This document shows positions 48,131 to 59,015 of a DNA stretch of 64,000 nucleotides, piece by piece (position 1 is the stretch's first letter; each line of letters starts with the position of its first letter). The translations under genes were made by a program, and so were the position numbers. The notes beneath the pieces are model-generated. The model was not told the DNA's origin and did no database searches. It was given only the letters and a program-made list of their open reading frames with translations. Source of the stretch: Nepenthes gracilis (taxonomy: Eukaryota; Streptophyta; Magnoliopsida; Caryophyllales; Nepenthaceae); NCBI GenBank assembly GCA_033239525.1, contig BSYO01000016.1, forward strand, positions 6,645,045-6,709,044, in the 5' to 3' direction.

Positions 48131-48235
48131 TCGCACTCCAAAAACTTGGCAGTAGCCGAGCGGCCCCAGAGGTCGAACTCCAAAAACTCGGCAGTAGTCG
48201 AGCGGCCCTAGAGGTCGAACTCTAACGCCGAAAAC
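48131..48235 (+). repeat. Tat-3 3' tandem repeats (42 bp)
   Basis: ACTCCAAAAACTYGGCAGTA starts at 48135 and 48177, with a degenerate third start at 48219; CGAGCGGCCC and AGAGGTCGAA follow in each. The Tat-1 repeats, read in the element's sense, share CAAAAACTCGGC and CGAGCGGCCC. Confidence 0.88.
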
Positions 48236-48504
48236 CTGAGAGGTCAAAAGGTTAAAAGGCCAGACGATCATAAGAGGACCACACACTCGAGCCGGAAAAA
48301 TTAAAAGGCCAAGGGTCTCGAGGAAATCGCACGCTCAAAGCTAATAGTAAGGCGCTGTGCATCCTAAAAAAAAAAAAAAGAGAAACACTCGTACAAACAA
48401 TGACAAAAGAAAAGTCCCAAGCCTTGACACAAAAAAGGACAAGTCTTATTCATAAAAATGAGTTTATGTACAAGTGTAACAAAATAAGAAAAACAAACAA
48501 CATG

Positions 48505-49044
48505 TCAGGGGAGCACCACTTGACTCCCTCCTCCTTGAGCCTCTTGAGCTCCTGAAGATTTCACCTGGTCGGCCGGAACTGGCTCCTCAGGCGTAAGAGG
48601 TTCACCTTCAGGCCCTGCCTGAGGAGGCCCAGGAAAAGGTCTCCCAGCAACGCCGTACAAGTCATCTGCGCTTAAGGCACTGGCATTCTTGGGATCGAGG
48701 ATGGCCACAGGAAAACGCGGTCGAATCAGTCGCGCCACTCTGCGGCACATGCGAATGCCATCCCAGTACTTTCCGTCCAACATCAGTGCCATCTCAGCAA
48801 TCTGCACGGACGTCCTCAGCCTCTCTTCGAGGCGAAGGACCCTATCTTGGAGGAGGTCCTGCTGGAGCCGTAAAAGCTTGACGGTACCCTCCAAAGAGGC
48901 GATCTTCCCCTTTGCTTCAACCAGCTCCATCACGCCGCGCCGTGCCTCGAGCGGCCCTCGAAGACCCGTTCCCAAGCGGGATCGGGCGATCTCTCCCACC
49001 AAGCTTACTAAAGCTTCCACCGATCCTGAGCTGCCATCAAGAAG
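48505..49044 (-). pseudogene. Tat-3 antisense reading frame, 3' part (coiled coil)
   Basis: An open run of 180 codons on the minus strand ending at 48505. It reads LLDGSSGSVEALVSLVGEIA, then a leucine- and charge-rich stretch fit for a coiled coil (EAKGKIASLEGTVKLLRLQQ, LQDRVLRLEERLRTSVQIA), and an acidic proline-rich tail (EGEPLTPEEPVPADQ). It can be linked to the upstream part by a candidate 62-nt intron (donor GTAACT at 49106, acceptor ...GGACGAG to 49045) that keeps the frame. This intron is short for a plant and is only a suggestion. Confidence 0.7.
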
Positions 49045-49106
49045 CTCGTCCGAGACCACGAGTGGTCGGAAATAAAGGAAAAGTGAGAAAGGAAACAGTA
49101 AGTTAC

Positions 49107-50557
49107 CTTGGAAACGACAGGATCGTTCCCTGCATCACGCTCCCCAGGGGCCTCGGACTCCTGCAGGATGCCCCCAGGCGCCACAGGCGCCCTCTCAGGC
49201 ACGGGCTCCACGGCTGTAAAATGCGCTGAAGAGCCTACCTCAAGATCAACATCCCCAAGAAGCTCAGACGGTCGCTCGGCTGCAATGGGGCACTCAGAAG
49301 GATCAAGAGGTGTGAGGTCGTGGGCGCCCAACTCCTCGGCCTCTATCACCTCTCGGACCGTCTCAACCGTCATCCCCCTCTCAGCATCCAAAGCGGAGTT
49401 CCCGCTTCCTATGTCCTCGGAATGGTGATCAATCTTGTCCGAGACGTCACCAGGCAAATCAACGGGAACTTCGGAGATAAAATCATCACTGGGGGGCTGG
49501 ACGTCCGGGAGTTCCACAGTCTGCACAATCACCTCCGAGGAATCCCCAAGAATATTAGCAGTGGAAGTGAAGGCGAAGCCTTCAGCCCCCGAGGACTTCC
49601 TAAGGGATTAGCAGTGGAAGTGAAGGCGAAGCCTTCAGACCCCGAGGACTTAGGCAAAGAACCAGTCCTCGATCTTTTAAGCAGGGGAGCAGTCACATCG
49701 TCATCACTTAGATCATCGATGTCGAAATCATCATCATCATCATCACTCGAGGGAGGCTCAGCAACGGCCGTTGGGAGCCCTGAGCTCCCGGTGAGGAGGT
49801 TTTCTCCCATGCGGTCAGCGAGGCCTCCGATCCTCAGTAGCCTCTTTTTCTCGGATTTCTCAGGAGGACCGGCGGTAGAGGCCTCGGCCCGTGGTCCCCA
49901 CTTGGCTTCCTCAAATTTCTCTGGGGACTGCTAGACGTTGCGCTTGTTCAGGTGGAAGCTTCCCAGATTGGCCAGCACCAAGTCCGTGAACTCCTTCACG
50001 CTCTCCCTGTCCTCCTTCGAAGGGTCTGAGCTATACTGGCTAGCCACCTTCCCCCACTTAAAGGGGACGGCCCAATGCTCGTGAACACCAAGGAAGAAAA
50101 ACTTATCCTTTAACCGCTTCGTGGAGTCCGGGTTACCCCCGCACATTAAGGAAAATTCCGGGCAAGGGGTCATTATGATCCAGTCAAGGTTCTGTGTAAA
50201 GCGGAACATCATCTTGACCGTAAGAGCATTCAAGAGCTTCCCATGGCACCGGAAGAAAACGCACAAGGACACGATATATCTTACTGCATTTGGCTGGAGC
50301 CTGGCAAAGGGTACTCCAAGTGCCCTCATGACCTCGTAAAGCTCCTCTGCCACAGGGAACCGTAGCCCACCTTTGAGGTGGACCTCATAGACGATAATAA
50401 AACCATCCTGAGGGCACCACACCCTATCGTGCGACTCCGGAATTATCATGGCTGTGGACTCAGGGATTTGATATCGAGCTCGAATCTCCGCAAGCCTGTC
50501 GAGCGTCACCGTATAGGCAATCTCTCTCATCCCAGGTGCCATGAACATCGAAAACAA
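49107..50557 (-). pseudogene. Tat-3 antisense gene, Transposase_28-like ('putative gypsy type transposon')
   Basis: The start at 50557 opens 208 codons. The core FIIVYEVHLKGGLRFPVAEE, LGVPFARLQPNAVRYIVSLC and EFSLMCGGNPDSTKRLKDKF fits the plant family named putative gypsy type transposon (Pfam Transposase_28), whose function is unknown. A TAG at about 49930 interrupts it; the same frame goes on with a poly-Asp stretch (SSDDDDDDFDIDDLSDDD, about 49750). A 53-bp tandem duplication (about 49554-49660) then shifts the frame to 49008-49532 (SEVPVDLPGDVSDKIDHHSE). A TATA-like box lies 75 bp before the start. It is antisense to the element between its repeats and 3' LTR, a place where extra reading frames are known in Tat elements. 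GC content is high. Confidence 0.85.
49554..49660. repeat. 53-bp tandem duplication in the antisense gene
   Basis: ATTAGCAGTGGAAGTGAAGG and the following text occur twice, 53 bp apart (starts near 49554 and 49607). The length is not a multiple of three and accounts for the frame change there. Confidence 0.9.
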
Positions 50558-50631
50558 AGGTAAAAGAAAAAAATGGAGAAGAAACTCGAGCGAAGAGTAG
50601 ATGCAAAGATGAAAAATCGGGGCGAGTGGGT

Positions 50632-50640
50632 GTTTAAATA
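50632..50640 (-). promoter_or_regulatory. TATA-like box of the Tat-3 antisense gene
   Basis: TATTTAAAC on the minus strand, 75 bp before the start codon at 50557. The homologue at 62894 has the same nonamer 94 bp upstream. Confidence 0.6.
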
Positions 50641-51064
50641 CCCCTAGAATTCAAAAAAGCGCACTCATTACCCTCGCCACACGTCGCCTGGTCATTTGTC
50701 CCAGAAGAGTGATGGCCTTTCCTTCCCGAGGTGCCTGTCAGCACGTCACTTCAGCATTTAATGCATCTCAGAAGCCCAAACGGCGGCGCTGGAAAGGCTT
50801 CGGACCCAGAAGAAGTCCTGGGACCATCTCCCACCAAGCTTAACGCCACGTTCATGCCAAGGACACGCTCGTGCTAAGGCTGCCGCTGTAAAAGGCATGA
50901 TCTGGAACACAGACTGTCGTACTCTGATCTGCTCGGGAACATCCCTATCAAGTTGTAAGCACACGCGCGGACAAATTCGAGCAAAAAGCAGCCAACCCCT
51001 TTAGAAGATCAACGACCTCATACCAAACGGTCGAGAATCTTGAGCCCTTTGGCATGGGGGGCTA

Positions 51065-52156
51065 TGTTGGGCCCCAACATAAGGGCCCATAAAACACGGC
51101 CCAAAGGAAAGGCCCAAGCGAAAAGCCCAGAAATGCGCCGGCAGGTCAAGAAGGTTGGACGGCTCAAGGGGTCCAAAATGGAGGTTGATGCCCCGAAGCC
51201 CAAGGCCACCGTAACGGCCCGAAAGGCCCCGACAGCCCACAAGGAAGCTCGAGGACATCGCAGGCGACATCTAGGAACAAGGACAAGGAGAAGACCGAGA
51301 ACCTCAGAAGTCCTGCCAAGTCTCAGATCAATTCGAGAAGTCAAGAAAAGGCTCGAGGACTCTCATTAAAGGATCCTCCGAGAGCCGCCTTCTCCAATAC
51401 GTCCGTGACCCCACTAAGCGACAAGGACGCCACACAAGGATGAGGACTGCCTCATACGCGACCGAGAACGCCAGCTAGGCACCTTCGCCAGTTCCCAAGA
51501 AACCTGCAGTCGCTGCCAGTCTCCGTTTAAATAGGGCACGCCTGGTTAAATTAAGACTGACGCCTAGATCCTATGCGCCTGGCACGCCCACGCCTACCAG
51601 AGGCGCCAACCGTGTGCTCTTCCACATATGTCAGCAGCGTTAAATAAGGCCAGTAGGACAGTGCATAGCTTCTGGGCTGCGCGATGACTGTCACGTGTCC
51701 TCTTCCAAATGGCATATTTTCCCCTATAAATACTCAGGGGAGGATAGAAGAAAAGGGGAAGACTCTCTCCAGCTCATTCCTAGACATCCTTCCCAGAGGA
51801 AAAATCCTTCCTAGCCACCCAGGCATAGAAGGCAAAAGACTCAGGCATTCTATTAGCACCGTTCTCCCCAACGAGAGAAAACAAAAAGGAGAGAAAAAGC
51901 TCCCCAACGAGTGAGGCCCTTAAGGAGAGAAATACAAAACAAGAGACAAGGAAGGTATCCTCCCTAAATACTTGTACTTTGTAAAGACTTCCGCCTAAAT
52001 AGTGAAGTATTTCTAAAGGCTCAGAGCCTCGTGGTTTTTTCTCTCCATTTAAGAGGAAGTTTTTCATGTAAAAATTCGGTCTTAATCTCCCCCTCTCGGC
52101 ATCCCTAGATCTCAAACATTCGTGTTGCTTGGAAACTACGGATCTAGAACGCAACA
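51065..52156 (+). repeat. Tat-3 3' LTR
   Basis: 1092 bp, TGTTGGGCCCCAACAT...AACGCAACA, after a polypurine tract and before GTGGC (52157-52161). It has no retroposon insert. Confidence 0.95.
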
Positions 52157-53290
52157 GTGGCTGATACCTTAAGTCATTAGACGTGCTTTATGGCAAGATT
52201 AGAAATTAAAGAGTTGGAGATGCTTGAAAGCATGAAGCAATGCAATATTCAAAGCTACGCTCAAGGCAAGCAGATGATTTTATCATATTTTCAAATCCAG
52301 CCAGAGATACTAAAGAAAATTAAAAATGAATAGATGAAGGATCCGTTTCTAGTAGATATTGTTGGAGATTTAAGCCGGGATTCCAAGGTTGATTTTAACA
52401 TCCGTGTCAATGGAATATTGAGATTTCGGGGTAGACTATGTGTACCGGGTGATAGGGGATTGAAGGAGGAAATTATGAAAGAGGCTCATCGGTCTAGATA
52501 TACCATTCATCCAAAAATCAATAAGGTGTACTAAGATATGAAGAAAATATTTTGGTGGAGAAATATGAAGAGAGAGATTGTGACCTATGTAGGGAGATGT
52601 TTAATTTGCCAATAGCTAAAAGCTGCGCAAAAGAAGCCATCCGGTTTATTACAGTCATTGCTTATTTCAAGCTAGAAATGGAAAGACAATGATAAATTTT
52701 GTGATGGGATTGCCGAGAACATCAAAGAATCATGATACTATTTATGTAATTATAGATTGGCTCAAGAAATCAACACACTTTCTAGTTATTCGGACGACCA
52801 ATCCGAGCGATCGGTTAGCTCGGATTTATATTGATGAGATCATTAGATTGCATGGTGTGCCTGTGTCCATTGTATCGAATCGAGACCTATGGTTTGTTTC
52901 TAAATTTTGGAAAAGCCTACAATGTGAATCGGGAACAAAATTGAGATTTAGCATGGCTTACCATCCGCAAACTCATAGACAAACAAAACGGACCATTCAA
53001 ATTTTGGAAGATATATTGAAAGCTTCAATATTAGAGATGAAGGGCAACTGGGATGACTATTTGGCATTAGCTGAATTCGTCTATAATAATAGTTATCTAG
53101 CAAGTATCGAAGTAACTCCATTTGAAACTTTCTATGGGAGAAAATGTCGATCTCTAATCCATTGAAAAGAAATGGGTGACAGACAATTTTTAGGACCGGA
53201 CATCATTAAAGAGATGTCTGAGAAAGTCTAGTTGATCCATAAGAAATTCAAAGTAATTCAAAGGAAACAAAAGAGCTACGCAGATCGAAT
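52157..53290 (+). pseudogene. gypsy-4 integrase
   Basis: It continues the interrupted pol: linker, LRFRGRLCVPGDRGLKEEIM, HRSRYTIHPKINKVY, then the zinc Cys pair CLICQ. The core frame 52689-53165 reads FVMGLPRTSKNHDTIYVIID, RLHGVPVSIVSNRDLWFVSK, FSMAYHPQTHRQTKRTIQ and LAEFVYNNSYLASIEVTPFE. The three catalytic acids appear changed: first D reads N (INFV), second D reads N (SNRD), E reads K (QTKRT). Each fits a G-to-A change. It ends near SYADRMRYVTDC, short of the usual C-terminus. Confidence 0.9.
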
Positions 53291-54399
53291 GAGATATGTT
53301 ACGGACTGCTTTCCTCCTAGTTAATATTTGTGAATAACTTAAACATAATGATAAGCCATATTACATATAAGTCAATATAATATATAATAATTATACACAA
53401 AATCTATATGATTATCATATCATAAGTAGTTCCAATATCGTACAAATGGAATTTGACGTCGAACTTTACTTCAAAGATGCTTACTAGGTACTAATATCAT
53501 TACCATGAAAACATATAGAAGTATAAATAATGACCATAATAATCCGCGAAAGTATAACTAAATGATCATTACAGAAATTGTATTCATTTTATCATAAGTT
53601 AAAGTACATAATTTCCTGATATCAAAATTAACCATGTATCCACTACATTACATTAAAATTTATCATCACTCAAGTTAAAACAATTTCTGGCTTCAATCCT
53701 GCTCATAGGGAATCAAATTGTGTTTGCCATCTGAAGGGTTAATAAAATAGTAAAAGAGTGAGCCAAATACTCAGTAAGGCATATATAACAAAGAAATGCA
53801 CATTTATATTTAAAATGTATTAATAAGAGAAATAGGAATCATATACAATGCATAGGTATAAAATATAAATGAACTTCTGTCTTTAACTTATTCTTTTTTT
53901 AATAAAACAAACTAAATCTTATTTATCTTTAGGGACTACACTACTAGGCCTCATCAGTTAATAGAGTGGACAATCGAGGAAGGATTGTATATGCTTCCGC
54001 ATAATTTAAGGCCAGACTCTCCTATTCAATACCCGGAGATAAGCGATATACCTATAATCTAGTATACGAGATCATAAAATTTATGCTGCCAAAAGTTTCT
54101 CCACGACAAGGGATAGTCCTCGAATTTTCACTGCAATATTCTAAGGCATGGTAAGGATTATTACCCTCTAAAATAATTCCTTAGTCCTGTTTCTTAACCT
54201 CTTTTAAGAAATTATTTGTGGGAACTCTATACTTGTTCTTGGTATTTTTTCTTAATTTTCTCAATTCAGTGAGAAAATATACAAACTTTTAATATTGTGT
54301 AGAGCTTCCACTTAAACTTTCATAAATATAGGACTTGAATTTAGTATCCAATTATTAGAAATGCAGAAATTAGTATTGAAATGGGATTTCGGCTAATAG

Positions 54400-55800
54400 A
54401 AAAATTCAGAATTAGCTCATGATGCACAGCCGGTTTGCTGAAATTTTAGGACCAGCAAATGAAACACAGCCAGTTCAACTAATTTTCTATATGCTGAAAT
54501 TTCAGAAACAACACATGGAATACAGCCGGTTCAGCATGCTGAAATTTCAAAACCACATATGATGCATTTAGCCGGTTTGGTTCTGTAGCTAGTCTGCTAG
54601 TTCAGCATCACTCATGATGCTTCAGCCGTTTTAATTCAGTGGCTGGTTTGCTAACTTAGCATCACACATGATGCTTCAGCCAATTTGGTTCAGTGGCTGG
54701 TTTACTAATTTAGCATCACACATGATGCTTCAGCCGATTTGGCTGCCAATTCAGGGGCCGGTTTGCTATATTTTCAGCAGCTGGTTCAACACATGCTGAA
54801 AAATCAATTTCAGCACATGATGCCTTAACCAGTTCAGTAAAACAGAAATTGGCAAAACTAAATTCAGCAATTTGGTGGGCAATCAATGTGATAAATTTAG
54901 CAAAGCATGCTGAATTTCAGCAGACTGGGAGCATATACTTCATGCTTGAATTCAGCATCAGCAACCTTATCATATTTCATCTGAATTCAAGAGGGGTGGG
55001 GTGGCAGAAATCAATAGCATATGCTCCGTTAAAGCATTGCTGAAATTCAGCAATGCAGCACCCGGTTGAGTGCAGCCTTGCTGAGTTTTTAGCAATTTGG
55101 TCTTATCAAATATTGCTGAAACTTCAGTACTTTGACACCATTTTGCAGCCAGTAAACATTTGCTGAAATCTTAGCAATGTAGCATAACTGAATTTCAGTA
55201 TTGCTTTGCTGTGATTTCAGCAAATAAGAATATAGTAATATGGCATCAAAATCTGCAAACCGATCACAACCAATTTTAGCCACTTAATTCAACAAACTGG
55301 AATTGAAATTTTGGTAGACAGGTTGCAGCATCAGCAACCAAAATTCAGCAATGCAAGGCACGAAAATTCAGCAATGCATTTAGCTTCAAGAGACGGCCGT
55401 AAGCAAAATGACAGCAGCTGAAGTATATTTCAGATTGAGGAACTTATATGCTATCAACAAATGAGATTCAGCAAGGCAGAAAAAGAGTCCATAAATCAGT
55501 TGTATAATGCATCAATAGTTTCATAATTCAGCAATGTGTCCAACCGGTTTTTAGCATCAAAATTCAATGGTTGTTAAACGAGAAAATCAGCAAGTCAGCA
55601 ACTGCACTAAACAGAATACTAAAACAGAACTTGTTAAAATTTCAGCAATCATGTTTTTGAAATTCAGCAAGTGTATATGCTGAAGGTAATGCAGCAATAT
55701 TATAACAACAGAATGAGTATTGGACCAACAATACTCCAAGCAGCAAAGGATTTCAGCAAATGAACGGAGAGCCAGGTGCACTTGATAATTCCAACATGTT
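54400..55800. repeat. TTCAGCA-rich degenerate repeat region
   Basis: The word TTCAGCA recurs at least fifteen times on the plus strand, often as AATTCAGCAATG, with its complement TGCTGAAATT interspersed. It sits between the two inverted arms. The short frames here are by-products of the repeats. Confidence 0.8.
54550..54760. repeat. 54-bp tandem repeat, about 3.5 copies
   Basis: CATGATGCTTCAGCC starts at 54613, 54667 and 54721, 54 bp apart, each followed by TTCAGTGGCTGGTTT-like text; a weaker copy begins near 54556. Confidence 0.88.
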
Positions 55801-57200
55801 TGTGCTTTATAGTTGTAAAATTTAAAGTATTATATGATATTTGTATATGCTAAAAATTATACTGTAAATTTAATAATATGATACATGCTTATTAAATTTG
55901 TATAAAAATTTTCAATATTTTTGATGCATAATTTTTTATCAAAATTTCATGTTTATGAATTGAAATGATAAAGTTGTATATGACATAATGAAAAGAAAGA
56001 AGGGACTTTGCAATTCTGTTAAAATAAGTATGAATTGTTCTCCAAAATGATGAGAACTGAGAACCAAGAAATAAAGTGTAGAGTTCTCCTTAAGTTAAGA
56101 AGTTAAGAAACTGAATAAAGGATTGTTCAACAGATAATATATTTTGACATGTCTTAATATATTATAGTGGAAGATCGTTACTCGATAAATGAGTACCGTA
56201 ATGCAGTTTTGGCCCCGTCTACAGAAAGATAATATGTAGATAGCCGCCTCTAGGTCATTGAATAGGAGGTTAGGCTTTTGATTGTGTGGAGAAAAAACAC
56301 AATTCGGACTTTGATCGACCGTTCCTTTAACTGATAAATCTTACTGGCCATAGTCTCTAAAGATAAGTGAATTTTTAATATATTTTGACAGATAAGAATA
56401 AGAAAGAACAAGAAGCATGATTTGATGGCTAATAGTAAAAAAAAAAAAAAAAGAAAAGGAGCTAGGAGGTTACATTCATGCTTATATTATTTCACTATGT
56501 ATGATTCCTATCTTCTATGATATAATTTTAAGATTTGGTATATATATGCATGTTCTTTGTTATGTATAGTATCTTACTTAGCATTTAACTCACTTATTAC
56601 TGTTTTACTAACCCTTCAGATGATTCAAACAAGTTTTTGCCTGATAAGCAGTAGTGAAGATTGAAGGACTTAGTTTAGGTCTCCGGAGCTATTATTTTTG
56701 CTAACCTGATAATTTTTTGATAGTATGTAAAGTATTAGTTGTTAGTTCTAGTTTGATTTCAGTTGTAAAGTATGATGAAATTGATGTGAAGTTTTGGACA
56801 GTTTTGATGCTTAGGACGATGCTATATATTGTAGTATTAGTTGTATGTTAATTATATATGACAGTTGCTATATGAAATGAATAGTAATGATTTCAGTTTT
56901 AGATGGACAAATTTTAGGGATATTTCTTGCTTCCACAGATTGGTATATGATTGATTTGATAGACATATTTCTTTAATAAAAAGCTGGCATCATATTATTT
57001 GGATTGGCGTCAGAGTCGCAGATGAGGTGACAATATATTTGGATCCTATGTATATTGTGTTGTTGTTTATGTACAAGCAATTATGTATAGGCAATTGTAG
57101 TATTAATAAAAAAAGCTCACGTCCAATGAGTTAATTTATTTATTAAATATATTGATAATTATAAGATAATAAGTTATGTTATGATTAATAACATGTTGTA

Positions 57201-57430
57201 GGACACATTCCATCACAATGCTCCTCACTCGACTTCTTTAATGTTGTAATAAGAATAGTACGATCATAGGGCCATTGTTATTTCCCTCATCCATGTTGGA
57301 GTCATGTGGTGCAACCTCTAAAGGAACTTCCAGGCACGATCACTCCTCATCCGTTGTCTTAGATCTTGGGGGAGCGCTCGACCTTTGGTTCTTTTCGCTA
57401 GAGGGTCACTTCTGGATTTGCTAGGTGAGG
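57201..57430. other. flank of the solo LTR, unassigned
   Basis: GC-richer DNA that continues at 60350 once the solo LTR is removed. No protein match recognised. Confidence 0.45.
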
Positions 57431-57587
57431 TGTAATGACCCGAGTTTGGATCCTCGAACCCGACTCGGACGTTCACGGTGAAAGTTTCGAATCATTCCCA
57501 ATTTCAAATATTATACATCATTAAATAACTCAACAACATCAAAACATCATCAATGATCCTCATAAATGTATCACAAATTAAATATCA

Positions 57588-57611
57588 ATAATAATAATAA
57601 TAATAATAATT
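57588..57611. repeat. (AAT)n microsatellite
   Basis: Eight AAT units within the solo LTR. Confidence 0.9.
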
Positions 57612-58014
57612 TCAATAGATGACGTCGATGTCCCAAAATACCAATTCTGATAAAAAAATCTAACGAAAGTCGAACAATAACTAAATAAAAAATCTTAAAT
57701 CTCCGTTTGGAAAGCCTCGGACTCTGATATCACCTCTATCTAACGGCTACTCAAAAAGTCACGTGGTCTCATTGATCCCGATATCCACCTGTCTAATCTG
57801 GAGCCAATAAATCACAAGGGTGATCCGAATGCCCAAGTAAAAATGAACAATAAAAGAGGAGTACAATAAAGTACATTGGACGATAAAACAATGACTAAAA
57901 TTAATCGTAGCAGGTAGTATATCCACCACTATCCAAGACTCAATAACATGTCGTATCTACGACCCGAAGGTCACGTGAATAGTTAAGTATTAAGGAAGAA
58001 ATATGGATTCTGTC

Positions 58015-58600
58015 GAATCTGATCATCAGTTCAATACAAAGTCACAACTGTATGAATGACAGTAGTCTTCACGGACCTTATTCTACCGTAGTGAACCAAA
58101 GGCCGCATATTTACGCTCCTAATGGTTGGGTGAGTATCACGAGGTTACCTAGTATCCATGGTATCCCCACTACCCCTACAGTCATCGCAGAGGCTATACC
58201 CGTAGCATACTCATACCATCTCTAATACCACTCGCCAATGATATCCCACATATCATCCTCTATGATGGTCACTAAGTTATAAGCATCCCTTTTGACTAAC
58301 TATACGAGGTAACGAAGATCTGATTATCAACTCAATTTAAGGTTACCACTGTACTAGATAGTAAGGATCTCCGTAGGCCTTATTCTACTATAGTAAACCA
58401 AAGGCCGTGTATTTACGCTTCCAACGGCTAGGTAATACAATGAGGTCATCTATGGTATCCCCACTACTCCTACAGTCCTCTCAGAGGCTGTACCCGTAAC
58501 ATGCTCATACCATCTCCGATTCCCATCGCCAATGATATCCTAGATATTATTCTCTACGATAGTCACTAGGTTATAAGCATTCCTCCTTAAGAATAATGAC
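58015..58600. repeat. 303-bp tandem duplication inside the solo LTR
   Basis: CCAAAGGCCG starts at 58096 and 58399; surrounding text (CTGATTATCA, GGTATCCCCACTAC, CGCCAATGATATCC, GGTTATAAGCAT) is repeated with the same spacing. Confidence 0.88.
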
Positions 58601-58948
58601 CTCAATCCTCCAGAATGGAATCAGTATTGGAAAAGCATAGACTACTTTGCGGTCCCACGGACTCCTATTCGTCCAGTTATCGTAAAGTCTTTGCACGCTC
58701 TCCTTTACTTATTCATAGAGTGCCAATAGAATGTACACACGCCAGCAAAATTAACGCAGAGAACAATTTATAAAAATTCATCGATGCGGTACAGGAATAA
58801 TCAGCTATCAAATTATTATTATTCTGAACTCACCAAACACTTATAAATATCCCAACCCACATGTGTATAGTTTCATATAACCATTTCTTACCATCCACAT
58901 ATATCCATATAATTATATATATATATCTTCCATCATTATAAACAAATA

Positions 58949-58952
<4 letters not shown>

Positions 58953-59015
<63 letters not shown>
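58953..59015. repeat. (TA)n(CA)n compound microsatellite
   Basis: About 20 TA units followed by about nine CA units; the minus-strand 80-codon frame over it is simple-sequence translation. Confidence 0.95.

Larger units (their letters stand above)
45698..52156 (+). mobile_element. Tat-3: complete non-autonomous Tat-lineage LTR element
   Basis: Both LTRs (45698-47025 and 51065-52156) have TG/CA ends, and the insert is bordered by the duplication GTGGC (45693-45697 and 52157-52161). A PBS and a polypurine tract (GGCATGGGGGGCTA, to 51064) are present. Inside are only parts of gag, tandem repeats and an antisense reading frame; protease, RT, RNase H and integrase are absent. It must have been moved by enzymes of a related element. 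The LTRs are clearly more alike than those of the gypsy at 4002-8371, so this insertion is younger. Confidence 0.95.
43396..53300 (+). mobile_element. gypsy-4: Ty3/gypsy element, split by Tat-3, LTRs lost
   Basis: Gag end, protease, RT and RNase H (43396-45697) are followed, after the 6.5-kb Tat-3 insert, by the integrase (52157-53290). The RNase H to integrase linker joins cleanly across the insert (ANVVA then VADTLSH) with target duplication GTGGC on each side. Neither LTR is present: the left end meets a TRIM-like LTR and the right end a long inverted repeat. Stops and substitutions are frequent. Confidence 0.9.
53320..57200. mobile_element. long inverted-repeat element with AGCA-rich core
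   Basis: Left arm about 53700-54290 matches the complement of about 56000-56640 block by block. CTGAAGGGTTAATAAAATAG and GAGTGAGCCAAATACTCAGT (53731-53780) pair with 56560-56620; ATCTTTAGGGACTAC through CTCCTATTCAATA (53927-54040) pairs with 56255-56372; TTTCTTAACCTCTT and GAACTCTATACTT pair with about 56060-56115. Arms are divergent and outer limits are unclear; the ends given are where gypsy-4 stops and GC content rises. There is no coding capacity. A non-autonomous DNA element with long terminal inverted repeats, or two inverted copies of one element, would both fit. Confidence 0.7.

Noticed and set aside
49529..49934. Plus-strand frames at 49108-49934 with Ser-rich sequence
   Set aside because: They are mirror frames of the Asp/Ser-rich antisense gene.
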